In this document: piece by piece, positions 26,679 through 34,767 of the stretch
How the letters are laid out: every line of letters starts with the position of its first letter
Numbering within the stretch: the first letter of the stretch is position 1
Source of the DNA: Halobacillus sp. A5
GTDB taxonomy: Bacteria > Bacillota > Bacilli > Bacillales > Halobacillaceae
Length of the DNA stretch: 64,000 nucleotides
Reading direction: 5' to 3'
Assembly: GCF_024189315.1 (NCBI RefSeq)
Contig: NZ_JAIZEO010000003.1
Coordinates: 186,001-250,000, forward strand
Program-made: the position numbers and the translations under genes
Notes under the pieces: generated by a model
Seen by the model: only the letters and a program-made list of their open reading frames with translations
What the model was told of the DNA's origin: nothing
The model's database searches: none

Positions 26679-28424
26679 ATGTTCGAATTATTTCTCCCAA
26701 TGCTGGAGCGCCTTGGTATTATTGTAACCGTTGCTTTCATTATTACAAGATTTCGATTCTTTCGGGAGCTGATCGACCGTAAGGCCTTAAATCCTGGACA
26801 GCAGGTTATGGCGATCGGGTTCTTCGGGGTGTTCGGAATGATTGGTACGTATACAGGAATTACATATGACCCAAGCTCTGTCGATTTTGGAAGATGGGCG
26901 ATGGACTTAGGAGAGTCAGAAGCAATTGCTAATTCAAGAGTCATTGGAATTGTAGCTGCTGGACTTTTCGGCGGTTACCGGATCGGTATCGGTGCCGGCT
27001 TGATCGCAGGCATCCACCGCTTTTCGCTCGGAGGCTTCACGGGATTTGCCTGTGGAGTTTCTGCAGTTGTTGCCGGTGTACTCGCTGGTTTTTTTCATAA
27101 AAAGGATAAGCCGCTGAAGCTTAAGACAGCCCTATTGATCGGCGGACTTGCCGAGACTGTGCAGATGGGGATTATTTTAGTTGTATCCAAGCCGTTCCCG
27201 CGTGCATGGGAGCTTGTCCAGGATATCGGTCTGCCGATGATTATCGCGAACGGAGTGGGATCTGCCCTCTTTTTACTGATTATAAGGAATGTCCTCAACG
27301 AAGAAGAAAAAGCAGGGGCACTGCAGGCACAGAAAGCTTTAAAGCTGGCAGAATCGACGGTCGCTTATTTAAGAAAAGGATTAACGAAGGATTCGGCTCA
27401 AAAAGCCTGCCAGATCATTTATGAGAAAGTGGATGTAAGTGCGATTTCGATGACCGATCAAGAAAAAATTCTTGCCCATGTCGGCCAGGCAGATGAACAC
27501 CACCAATCTGGAGAAAATATTCAGACGCATGCTACGAAGGAAGTCATCCAGCAGGGGACAATGATTGTGGCAAGCCACAACGATATTAATTGCAGCCACC
27601 CGGACTGTCCGCTTGGAGCCGCTGTAATCGCTCCATTAAAAAAAAGACAGGAAGTTGTCGGCACCCTTAAGTTCTATGTACGTTCAGAAAAAGAGATTTC
27701 CAATGTTCTTCTTGAGCTGATTCAGGGACTGAGTTCCCTGCTTGGGCAGCAGCTGGAAATTGCAGAAGCAGAGAAAGCGCAGGAACTGGCAAGAGAAGCG
27801 GAAGTTAAAGCACTGCAAGCTCAAGTCAATCCACACTTCTTATTTAATTCCTTGAACGTAATTGTCTCCTTGACCCGTACAGAGCCGGACCGGGCCCGCT
27901 CGCTGCTGATTGCGTTGTCTAAATTTTTCAGGCAGAACCTTGGAGCCACAACGAAGACGTGGACTTCGCTTCATGAAGAATTAAAGCATGTTAAAGCTTA
28001 CTTGATCATTGAAGAAACACGTTTTGTCGACAAATTAAGAATAAATTACGAGATCGATGATTCCGCTCTTTCTGTAAAAATTGCGCCCCTTACTTTACAG
28101 CCGATAGTCGAAAATTGTATTAAACATGGGGTTAAAGATAAGGAAGAAAATTGTGAAATCACGATACAAGTTCGCGACCTTGGCGATATGGTGCGGATTG
28201 CTGTCATCGATAATGGCAGCGGCATCACAGCTGAGCGCTTAGCTTCTCTTGGGGAAAAGGAAGTACACTCTGAACAAGGTACAGGCCTGGGTCTTGTAAA
28301 CGTAAATAAACGATTAGAGCATATGCATGGAGAGAAATCCAAACTCCAAATTGAAAGTAAACTCGGAGATGGAACGACCATTTCATTTGTTATTCCGCAT
28401 AAAGGAAAGGAGGTATCCGCGTGA
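26679..28424 (+). CDS. LytS/BtsS-type sensor histidine kinase
   Basis: 581 residues. A 5TM-5TMR_LYT membrane sensor (about 1-200) is followed by a GAF domain (about 225-345, with SHPDCPLGAAVIAPL). The His_kinase domain has the phospho-acceptor in QVNPHFLFNSLN, and the HATPase domain (about 455-575) has PIVENCIKHGV and GTGLGLVNVNKRLE. The stop overlaps the next start. In E. coli the homologue BtsS binds pyruvate, and in B. subtilis LytS controls a pyruvate carrier; the CstA-family gene downstream points to the same role here. Confidence 0.85.
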   Translation: MFELFLPMLERLGIIVTVAFIITRFRFFRELIDRKALNPGQQVMAIGFFGVFGMIGTYTGITYDPSSVDFGRWAMDLGESEAIANSRVIGIVAAGLFGGYRIGIGAGLIAGIHRFSLGGFTGFACGVSAVVAGVLAGFFHKKDKPLKLKTALLIGGLAETVQMGIILVVSKPFPRAWELVQDIGLPMIIANGVGSALFLLIIRNVLNEEEKAGALQAQKALKLAESTVAYLRKGLTKDSAQKACQIIYEKVDVSAISMTDQEKILAHVGQADEHHQSGENIQTHATKEVIQQGTMIVASHNDINCSHPDCPLGAAVIAPLKKRQEVVGTLKFYVRSEKEISNVLLELIQGLSSLLGQQLEIAEAEKAQELAREAEVKALQAQVNPHFLFNSLNVIVSLTRTEPDRARSLLIALSKFFRQNLGATTKTWTSLHEELKHVKAYLIIEETRFVDKLRINYEIDDSALSVKIAPLTLQPIVENCIKHGVKDKEENCEITIQVRDLGDMVRIAVIDNGSGITAERLASLGEKEVHSEQGTGLGLVNVNKRLEHMHGEKSKLQIESKLGDGTTISFVIPHKGKEVSA

Positions 28425-29146
28425 TGGGATCGATACAGGCACTGATTGTCGATGATGAACGCTTCAGCAGAGAAGAATTAATCTATTTGCTCCAGTCGTA
28501 TGATTCGATCCTCATTGCAGGCGAAGCGGATTCCGGGGAAAAAGCGATTATGAAAGCCATCCAGCTGCAGCCAGATGTAATCTTTTTAGATGTGGAAATG
28601 CCGAAAATGAACGGGATGGAGGTTGCTAAATCTGTTCAGGAATTGAGAAAAGTGCCTGCCATCGTTTTTACCACTGCCTATCCAGATTTCGCTGTGGAAG
28701 CTTTTCGTCATGAAGCGGTCGATTATTTGTTGAAACCGTTTGATGAAGAACAGCTGGGAGATGCTATCGCCCGCCTGGAGAAGAAGCTGCAGCCTGTTGA
28801 AACCACAGTCTCTCGACCCTCTAAATTGGCCGTTGAAGGGGACGATGAGATTCATTACCTTAGTCCTGCGGATATCTTGTATGTGTATAGGGAAGACCGG
28901 CTCACGAAAATCGTAGGCAAAGATCATGTGTACGAATCGAAGTGGACATTAAAACAAGTGGAAGAGCGTCTGAAAGGATTTTCTTTTTTCCGTATTCATA
29001 AGAGCTATCTCGTAAACCTCCAGTATGTAGACCGTTTGACCCCGTGGTTTAACGGAGCTTATCAGCTGGAGCTTAAAGGCCGAAACGAAAAGCTTTCGGT
29101 CAGCCGTAATTATGTCAAAGGGTTACGTAAACAGCTTGAATTGTAA
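28421..29146 (+). CDS. LytTR response regulator (LytR/BtsR type)
   Basis: 241 residues. The receiver domain (about 5-120) has DDE at 11-13 and the phospho-Asp57 in VIFLDVEMPKMNG, with YLLKPFDEEQ after the conserved Lys. The LytTR DNA-binding domain (about 138-241) has FFRIHKSYLVNLQYV and LSVSRNYVKGLR. GTG/ATG start overlaps the kinase stop. It most likely activates the cstA-like gene that follows its terminator. Confidence 0.88.
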   Translation: MMGSIQALIVDDERFSREELIYLLQSYDSILIAGEADSGEKAIMKAIQLQPDVIFLDVEMPKMNGMEVAKSVQELRKVPAIVFTTAYPDFAVEAFRHEAVDYLLKPFDEEQLGDAIARLEKKLQPVETTVSRPSKLAVEGDDEIHYLSPADILYVYREDRLTKIVGKDHVYESKWTLKQVEERLKGFSFFRIHKSYLVNLQYVDRLTPWFNGAYQLELKGRNEKLSVSRNYVKGLRKQLEL

Positions 29147-29176
29147 AAAGCCGCCCTTTTTTGAGGGCGGTTTTTC
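29145..29176 (+). terminator. Terminator between response regulator and cstA
   Basis: AAAAAGCCGCCCT (29145-29157) pairs with AGGGCGGTTTTT (29164-29175) with one bulged G, ending in T's. The carrier gene is thus under its own promoter. Confidence 0.8.
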
Positions 29177-29221
29177 TGCATGTTAGTTTATAAATTCGAC
29201 ATGTTAGACAAAACTCCTCAT

Positions 29222-29263
29222 TTGTAAGCGCTATTTTGTTACATTCGTTGTAAGCGGTTACAA
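29222..29263 (+). promoter_or_regulatory. Two cre boxes before cstA
   Basis: TTGTAAGCGGTTACAA (29248-29263) is an almost perfect palindromic cre, 8 bp before the ribosome binding site. TTGTAAGCGCTATTT (29222-29236) is a weaker one. Both suggest catabolite repression on top of two-component control. Confidence 0.65.
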
Positions 29264-29285
29264 AGAATCGAGGGAGGAAGCTGTT

Positions 29286-30728
29286 GTGATTACGTTTCTT
29301 GTGAGTATTGCACTATTAATTATTGGTTATTTTACGTATGGTAAATACGTTGAGAAAACGTTCGGAGTGAATACAGATCGTCAGACTCCGGCTTATACGC
29401 ACGGTGACGGTGTCGATTATCTGCCGATGGGGGAAAAGAAAAATGCTTTAATTCAGTTATTAAATATAGCCGGCGTTGGTCCGATTTTTGGTCCGATACT
29501 TGGAGCTTTATATGGACCAGTAGCCTTTCTCTGGATTGTATTTGGCTGTATTTTCGCCGGGGCGGTCCATGATTATCTAACGGGTATGATTTCCATCCGC
29601 AATCGCGGCGCCCACCTGCCAGAGCTTGCCGGCAAGTTTTTAGGAAAAGTAATGAAGCACGTCGTAAACGCCTTTGCGATTTTACTGCTAGTGCTGGTAG
29701 GAACAGTTTTTGTTACGGCGCCTGCCGACCTGCTGCATAACATGACAAGCAGCTGGCTGAGCCTGCCGATTATTATCGGAGCCATCTTTGTTTATTATAT
29801 GCTGGCTACGATGCTTCCGATTGATAAAATCATCGGTCGGTTTTACCCGATTTTTGGAGCACTGCTTTTAATCAGTGCCATTGGTGTGGGAGCTTCCCTT
29901 GTTATTACAGGAGCGCCTGTTCCGGAGCTTACCTTAACAAACATGCACCCGGATAATGCACCGATTTTTCCACTATTATTCTTAACGATTTCCTGTGGTG
30001 CGCTGTCTGGTTTCCACGCGACGCAGACACCGATTATCTCAAGAACTACTCAGACGGAAAAACAAGGACGCCGTATTTTCTACGGTATGATGATTGCCGA
30101 AGGAATTATCGCAATGATCTGGGCAGCAGCAGCCATGAGTGTATTCAATGGTTCTGCCGGCCTTAATGAAGTGCTTGCCAATGGTGGCCCTGCCGGTGTT
30201 GTCAGCGAAGTTTCCATTGCTATGCTCGGAGCAGTTGGAGGAACACTTGCTGTTCTTGGGGTCATTGTACTGCCGATTACTTCAGGTGATACAGCGTTCA
30301 GAAGTGCCCGTATGATCATTGCCGATTATATCAAGGTTTCACAAAAGAAAATCGCGAGCCGTATTTGGATCGCCCTGCCGCTGTTTGTAATTTCCTTCGT
30401 GCTGACACGCATTGATTTCACTTTACTATGGAGATATTTCTCCTGGGCGAACCAGTCGACTGCCGTGATTGCACTATGGGTCGGTGCTATGTACTTGTTC
30501 CTGGCAAGGAAAAATTACTGGATCGCTGCGATTCCGGCAGCATTTATGACAATGGCTACGTTCACGTATATTCTAAATGCCCCGATCGGATTCGGTCTGT
30601 CGATGAACGTTTCGTATATTGGTGCTGCCGTCATTACCATTATTATTGTGAGCTCCTTCTTTATCGCTGCCCGCCGCGGCTTGAAGCAGAATATCCCGCT
30701 TGAAGAAGAGCTGAAGCCAACAGCCTGA
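29286..30728 (+). CDS. CstA-family (BtsT-like) pyruvate/peptide transporter
   Basis: 480 residues, about 13 membrane segments, starting at GTG 29286 behind GGGAGGAAG. GPIFGPILGALYGPVAFLWIVFGCIF, DYLTGMISIRNRG and SGFHATQTPIISRTTQTE are hallmark CstA motifs. It is shorter than E. coli CstA/BtsT (about 700 residues), as usual for Firmicutes. The LytSR-type genes upstream suggest it is a pyruvate carrier; older annotation as a peptide transporter is the alternative. Its stop overlaps a tiny downstream gene. Confidence 0.85.
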   Translation: MITFLVSIALLIIGYFTYGKYVEKTFGVNTDRQTPAYTHGDGVDYLPMGEKKNALIQLLNIAGVGPIFGPILGALYGPVAFLWIVFGCIFAGAVHDYLTGMISIRNRGAHLPELAGKFLGKVMKHVVNAFAILLLVLVGTVFVTAPADLLHNMTSSWLSLPIIIGAIFVYYMLATMLPIDKIIGRFYPIFGALLLISAIGVGASLVITGAPVPELTLTNMHPDNAPIFPLLFLTISCGALSGFHATQTPIISRTTQTEKQGRRIFYGMMIAEGIIAMIWAAAAMSVFNGSAGLNEVLANGGPAGVVSEVSIAMLGAVGGTLAVLGVIVLPITSGDTAFRSARMIIADYIKVSQKKIASRIWIALPLFVISFVLTRIDFTLLWRYFSWANQSTAVIALWVGAMYLFLARKNYWIAAIPAAFMTMATFTYILNAPIGFGLSMNVSYIGAAVITIIIVSSFFIAARRGLKQNIPLEEELKPTA

Positions 30729-30874
30729 TGGGATGCTGCAGTCCGAACTATCAGAAGCAGGTGGAGCAAAAGGAAGCAGAGGTTAATCAAACGCAGAATG
30801 AAAAACTTCCTTTCTGGATGAAAATCATTAGTCTAACGGTTGTATTCCTAATGATTGGATATTATTGGATATAA
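30728..30874 (+). CDS. MGCCS small membrane protein, coupled to cstA
   Basis: 48 residues, start codon sharing one base with the cstA stop (TGATG). It begins MGCCSPNYQKQVEQ, a cysteine pair at the N-terminus followed by a charged segment, then one membrane segment (about 30-47, WMKIISLTVVFLMIGYYW). I recall similar MGCCSPxY mini-proteins in Bacillus genomes, without known function. The one-base overlap and the strong terminator after it mark it as part of the cstA operon. It may be an accessory subunit, in the way YbdD-like mini-proteins follow cstA in enterobacteria, but the sequences are unrelated as far as I can see. Confidence 0.7.
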   Translation: MGCCSPNYQKQVEQKEAEVNQTQNEKLPFWMKIISLTVVFLMIGYYWI

Positions 30875-30875
30875 T

Positions 30876-30915
30876 AAAGTCATCCATCAGTTTACTAACT
30901 GATGGATGACTTTTT
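30876..30915 (+). terminator. Terminator of the cstA operon
   Basis: AAAGTCATCCATCAGTT (30876-30892) pairs perfectly over 17 bp with 30897-30913, four-base loop, then T's. Confidence 0.85.
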
Positions 30916-31492
30916 CATCGTTTACTTACTCTTACGCAAACAGACGATTTTCACTAAACAGGATATGATCACGGTTACGCTTACTTTACTTGGTACATTT
31001 TTATTACTTACGAACGGATCCGCTGAAGAATTATCGGTACCCGTCATCTCTGCTTTTTGGGGGATATTATCGGGGGTTGCTTTAGCTTTCTATACTCTAT
31101 ATGCAATCCCTTTACTTAGAACATATGATTCGCTTGTAGTAGTGGGCTGGGCCATGGTCATCGGAGGCACGGCGTTAAGTTTTTTACACCCCCCCTGGCA
31201 GGCGGACTTTTCAAACTTCACAGCGGAGATTTATTTGTATTTAATATTTATAGTCGTTTTCGGCACTATGTTCGCGTTTTGGTTTTACATTGAAAGTCTA
31301 CAATATCTTAAACCTAAAGAAACTAGTCTAATTGGTAACTTAGAACCTCTTTCAGCCGTGTTAACTATGGTAGTCTGGTTAAAAGAGCCCTTTGGATATT
31401 ATCAATGGCTGGGCACGGCTTGTATTCTGGGTATGACACTGCTGCTGGTCTTTACTAAGAAAACAGTTGAGGAAAGCAAAGAGAGGCGCTGA
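30902..31492 (+). pseudogene. EamA/DMT-family permease, 5'-truncated
   Basis: The longest frame begins inside the preceding terminator hairpin and has no ribosome binding site. Its 196 residues cover only about the last six helices of a ten-helix EamA carrier of about 300 residues; [14 protein letters not shown] is the end of the first EamA repeat, and the second is complete ([22 protein letters not shown] to [13 protein letters not shown]). The first hundred or so residues are missing, so the breakpoint is near 30910. Probably not expressed. Confidence 0.75.
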
Positions 31493-31624
31493 ACAAACTT
31501 TGAGGACAATTACCATTTCTATAAGAAATTAGTAGAGAGCTAAGAAAAACAGGTATAATTTTTAAATACTCCGCCTACAATGAAACTATGAATCCTATTT
31601 ATAACGAATAGAGGGAGAGATTCG

Positions 31625-31834
31625 ATGAAGACTGCGGAGTATACATTAGCCGATACAGGATTACAATTGAGTAAACAAGAGATTCAGCAGCTGACTTATG
31701 AAGAGGAATACTGGTTTCTCAACGAAAAGTTTGTTCAGGCTATAAGAAATGTAGAAGCTTATTATCTGTCTCAATCGAAAGATACCGATGACCTCTATCG
31801 TCCTTATAAACCATCTAAATCTACTTTAGTTTAA
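31625..31834 (+). CDS. Small hypothetical protein (69 aa)
   Basis: 69 residues starting at ATG 31625 behind AGAGGGAGAG and followed directly by a terminator, so an expressed gene is likely. Soluble and charged, mostly helical in appearance, rich in Tyr and Glu (YEEEYWFLNEKF). No family recognised and no clear partner among its neighbours. Confidence 0.6.
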   Translation: MKTAEYTLADTGLQLSKQEIQQLTYEEEYWFLNEKFVQAIRNVEAYYLSQSKDTDDLYRPYKPSKSTLV

Positions 31835-31846
31835 CAAGATTACTCT

Positions 31847-31879
31847 CTCCGAAACCGCTTTTGGATTCGGAGTTTTTTT
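31847..31879 (+). terminator. Terminator after the 69-aa gene
   Basis: CTCCGAAACC (31847-31856) pairs with GGATTCGGAG (31863-31872) with one mismatch and is followed by seven T. Confidence 0.75.
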
Positions 31880-31950
31880 GTGAGAAACGGGCTTCCCTTT
31901 AGGTCATGTTATAATAAAGCCATTAAACAGGCCTTCAATGAGGTGGACAT

Positions 31951-32670
31951 ATGAATTTAAAAGACAGAGCCCATAAATATGAGTACAAGCTGAACGATAC
32001 CGACGATCAAATTATTGACTATATATTGGCAAATCAATTGACCGTCAAAGAGACTTCGATTCAATCACTGGCCAAATCCTTATACACTGTACCCAACACG
32101 ATTACCCGTCTCTCAAAGAAACTCGGGTATGATGGATTCTCCCAGCTGAAAAACAGCCTAAAGGAAGAACAGGCTGCGCAGGAGGAGAATACCGCTCAGT
32201 TTAATATTCGTAAGACAGTGGAGCTCTTAGATGATGAAATGCTCGCAAGAATTGCAAGGAAAGTGAAGCATTCCGGCCACGTATACCTTTTTGGGGTAGG
32301 CGATACGGCACCGTTTTGTGAAATCATGTCGACGCATTTTAAAATCGGCGGGATGAATGCGGAATTTTTCCTGCACCGGCATGATGCTGTATACGCCATA
32401 AATCATGGCAGTAAGCAGGATGTATTGTTCTTAATCAGTATGTCCGGAGAGACGGAGCAGATTCTGGAGATGGCTGAGCTTGCGAAGGAAAAAGGTATTG
32501 CGATCATTTCTCTCACACATTTCGGCGCTAATACGTTGGAGAGAATGGCAGATTACCGTTTTTTCTTTTATTCACCTAAGCGGATGATGGAAAACTACAA
32601 CATTTCTGATAAGACACCCGTAATGCTTGCGCTGCAGCATCTTTCGAATATTTTCTGGGAAACCACTTGA
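31951..32670 (+). CDS. RpiR-family regulator of the mannosylglycerate genes
   Basis: 239 residues. The N-terminal HTH (about 20-75) has TSIQSLAKSLYTVPNTITRLSKKLGYDGFSQLK, and the SIS sugar-phosphate domain (about 95-225) has VYLFGVGDTAPFCEIMSTHF and ISMSGETEQIL. RpiR proteins respond to phosphorylated sugars. It directly precedes the PTS and mannosidase genes on the same strand but has its own terminator, so it acts in trans on their promoter. E. coli mng genes use a GntR regulator (MngR) instead, so control differs here. ATG 31951 follows TGAGGTGG. Confidence 0.8.
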   Translation: MNLKDRAHKYEYKLNDTDDQIIDYILANQLTVKETSIQSLAKSLYTVPNTITRLSKKLGYDGFSQLKNSLKEEQAAQEENTAQFNIRKTVELLDDEMLARIARKVKHSGHVYLFGVGDTAPFCEIMSTHFKIGGMNAEFFLHRHDAVYAINHGSKQDVLFLISMSGETEQILEMAELAKEKGIAIISLTHFGANTLERMADYRFFFYSPKRMMENYNISDKTPVMLALQHLSNIFWETT

Positions 32671-32705
32671 TGTGTATAAATACACAGTTCAAGTGGTTTC
32701 TTTTT
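32659..32705 (+). terminator. Terminator after the RpiR gene
   Basis: GAAACCACTTGA (32659-32670) pairs with TCAAGTGGTTTC (32689-32700), extended inward by TGTGTAT/ATACACA, then TTTTTAT. Confidence 0.85.
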
Positions 32706-32731
32706 ATAAAGCCGTGTACTTTTCACAAGAA

Positions 32732-32746
32732 AAGAAAGCGTTTACT
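32732..32746 (+). promoter_or_regulatory. cre box before mngA
   Basis: AAGAAAGCGTTTACT differs from the cre consensus WTGNAANCGNWNNCW at one position and lies 57 bp before the mngA start. Confidence 0.55.
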
Positions 32747-32802
32747 TCCGCTGTGTTACATTGGTTTCAAATGAAAGGATCACTAGAGAGGAGGAACACG
32801 TA

Positions 32803-34752
32803 GTGAAATTACAACGTTTAACGTCAACGAGTTTAATTAGTGCGGACCTTTCGTTTTCTTCAAAAGAAGAAGCGATCCGTTATTTAGTTGATCAGTTATA
32901 TAAAGAAGGAAGGCTTCATTCAGCCGATGATTTTTATGAAGCTGTTATGGAACGAGAGGCCATGTCTGCTACGGGTATGGAAGGGGGACTGGCGATCCCT
33001 CATGGCAAATCAACATCCGTCAAGCAGGCTGCATTTGCCGCAGCTACATTAAACACGCCGATTGAAGACTGGGAGAGTGTTGATGAGAATAACAAAGTCG
33101 AGCTTGTGATGCTGCTGGCGATCCCTGAGGATGAAGCGGGCTCCACGCACTTGAATTTATTGGCTGAATTAATGACCCGTATGGCCGACCCGGCTTATAA
33201 AGCCCGGCTGATGGCGGCTGAGAGTAGTGAACAGTTCTACGAGGCACTTGATCAGGATGAAGCGCCGGAAGCTGTAAGTGGGAAAGCCGATAAACTGATT
33301 CTGGCTGTAACTGCCTGTCCGGCAGGGATTGCGCATACGTATATGGCTGCGGAAGCTCTGGTACGTGCCGGGAAGGAGCTTAACGCTGAGGTTAAGGTAG
33401 AGAAGCAGGGATCTAATGGAATTGAAGATCGTCATTCGAAAAAAGATATTCGCCGGGCGGACGCGGTTATCTTTGCTGCAGATGTTGCGGTCAAAGACCA
33501 GGACAGGTTTGCCAGGCTGCCGCGGGTAACGACGTCTGTGGCTGCTCCTTTAAAAAATGCGAAAGGTATTATTGAAGATGCAATAAAGAAATCACGTGAT
33601 CCATCTTTACGTGAAGAGGACGATGATGGGGTAGAAGACGAGGAACCGGAATCACGAACTTTTAAAGCAGAAATTAAAGATTCGATTATGACCGGGATCT
33701 CCTATATTATTCCGATCATCGTTGCCGGCGGAATGACACTCGCGTTTACAGTGTTGATCTCTCAGGCCTTCGGATTACAGGATTTGTATGAACAAGAAGG
33801 CTCATGGTTGTGGTTGTTCAGTCAGTTAGGCGGAGAAATGCTCGGCACCCTCATGATTCCAGTGCTAGCTGCCTATATGGCCTATGCGATTGGCGATAAG
33901 CCGGCATTAGGACCCGGATTTGCGGCAGGTATTGCTGCGAACTTAATTGAAAGCGGCTTCTTAGGCGGGATGCTGGGTGGTTTCCTCGCGGGTTATATCA
34001 TTAAGCTTTTGAAAAAATATGTACAGACATCCGGCACGTTCTCCGGATTCGTCAGTTTCTGGCTTTATCCTGTCGCAGGTACGCTGTCGGTCGGGGCGAT
34101 TATGCTGTTCGTTATCGGAGAGCCATTAGCCTTCTTAAACAATGGACTTATCAGCTGGCTTGAAGGATTGTCCGGAGGAAACGCGATTTTACTCGGAGCG
34201 ATAATTGGCGCAATGGTTTCCTTTGATCTTGGAGGTCCCGTCAACAAAGCGGCCTACACGTTCTGTATTGGAGCAATGGCGAGCGGCAACATTATGCCTT
34301 ATGCTGCCTTCGCTTCAGTAAAGATGGTCTCAGCGTTTGCTGTCACCGGAGCAACAATTGTAGCAAGAAACTTATATACTAAGCCCGAACGAGAAGTCGG
34401 GAAACAGACGTGGCTGCTAGGGTTAGCCGGAATTACCGAAGGTGCGATTCCATTCATGATCAACGATCCGCTGCGCGTGATTCCATCACTGATCGCAGGC
34501 TCTGCAGTCACCGGCGGAATCGTGGCTTACTTTGGCATCGGCTTAAACGTACCTGGAGCTGGGATTTTCTCCCTGGCGTTAGTCGAAGGACAACCGGTCT
34601 TCTTAGCTGCCAGCATCTGGCTGGGTGCAGCTCTGATCGGTGCCTTTATTTCCATGGTGCTGCTCATTCTGTCTAGAAAAAACAAACTGAAGCGACAGAA
34701 AACCGATATCGAAACAGAAGAACAAACACAAATGAAAACAGCTGTGAACTAA
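32803..34752 (+). CDS. mngA: PTS EIIABC, 2-O-alpha-mannosyl-D-glycerate-type
   Basis: 649 residues from GTG 32803, set by AGAGAGGAGGAACACG; a longer frame from 32761 precedes that site. EIIA (about 5-150) has the phospho-His67 in GLAIPHGKS. EIIB (about 162-265) has phospho-Cys172 in LAVTACPAGIAHTYMAAEAL. EIIC (about 300-630) is of the fructose family. Length and domain order match E. coli MngA (HrsA), which imports mannosylglycerate as its 6-phosphate. The GH38 mannosidase immediately downstream supports this over plain fructose. Confidence 0.8.
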   Translation: MKLQRLTSTSLISADLSFSSKEEAIRYLVDQLYKEGRLHSADDFYEAVMEREAMSATGMEGGLAIPHGKSTSVKQAAFAAATLNTPIEDWESVDENNKVELVMLLAIPEDEAGSTHLNLLAELMTRMADPAYKARLMAAESSEQFYEALDQDEAPEAVSGKADKLILAVTACPAGIAHTYMAAEALVRAGKELNAEVKVEKQGSNGIEDRHSKKDIRRADAVIFAADVAVKDQDRFARLPRVTTSVAAPLKNAKGIIEDAIKKSRDPSLREEDDDGVEDEEPESRTFKAEIKDSIMTGISYIIPIIVAGGMTLAFTVLISQAFGLQDLYEQEGSWLWLFSQLGGEMLGTLMIPVLAAYMAYAIGDKPALGPGFAAGIAANLIESGFLGGMLGGFLAGYIIKLLKKYVQTSGTFSGFVSFWLYPVAGTLSVGAIMLFVIGEPLAFLNNGLISWLEGLSGGNAILLGAIIGAMVSFDLGGPVNKAAYTFCIGAMASGNIMPYAAFASVKMVSAFAVTGATIVARNLYTKPEREVGKQTWLLGLAGITEGAIPFMINDPLRVIPSLIAGSAVTGGIVAYFGIGLNVPGAGIFSLALVEGQPVFLAASIWLGAALIGAFISMVLLILSRKNKLKRQKTDIETEEQTQMKTAVN

Positions 34753-34767
34753 AGGAAGGGATTCGAG

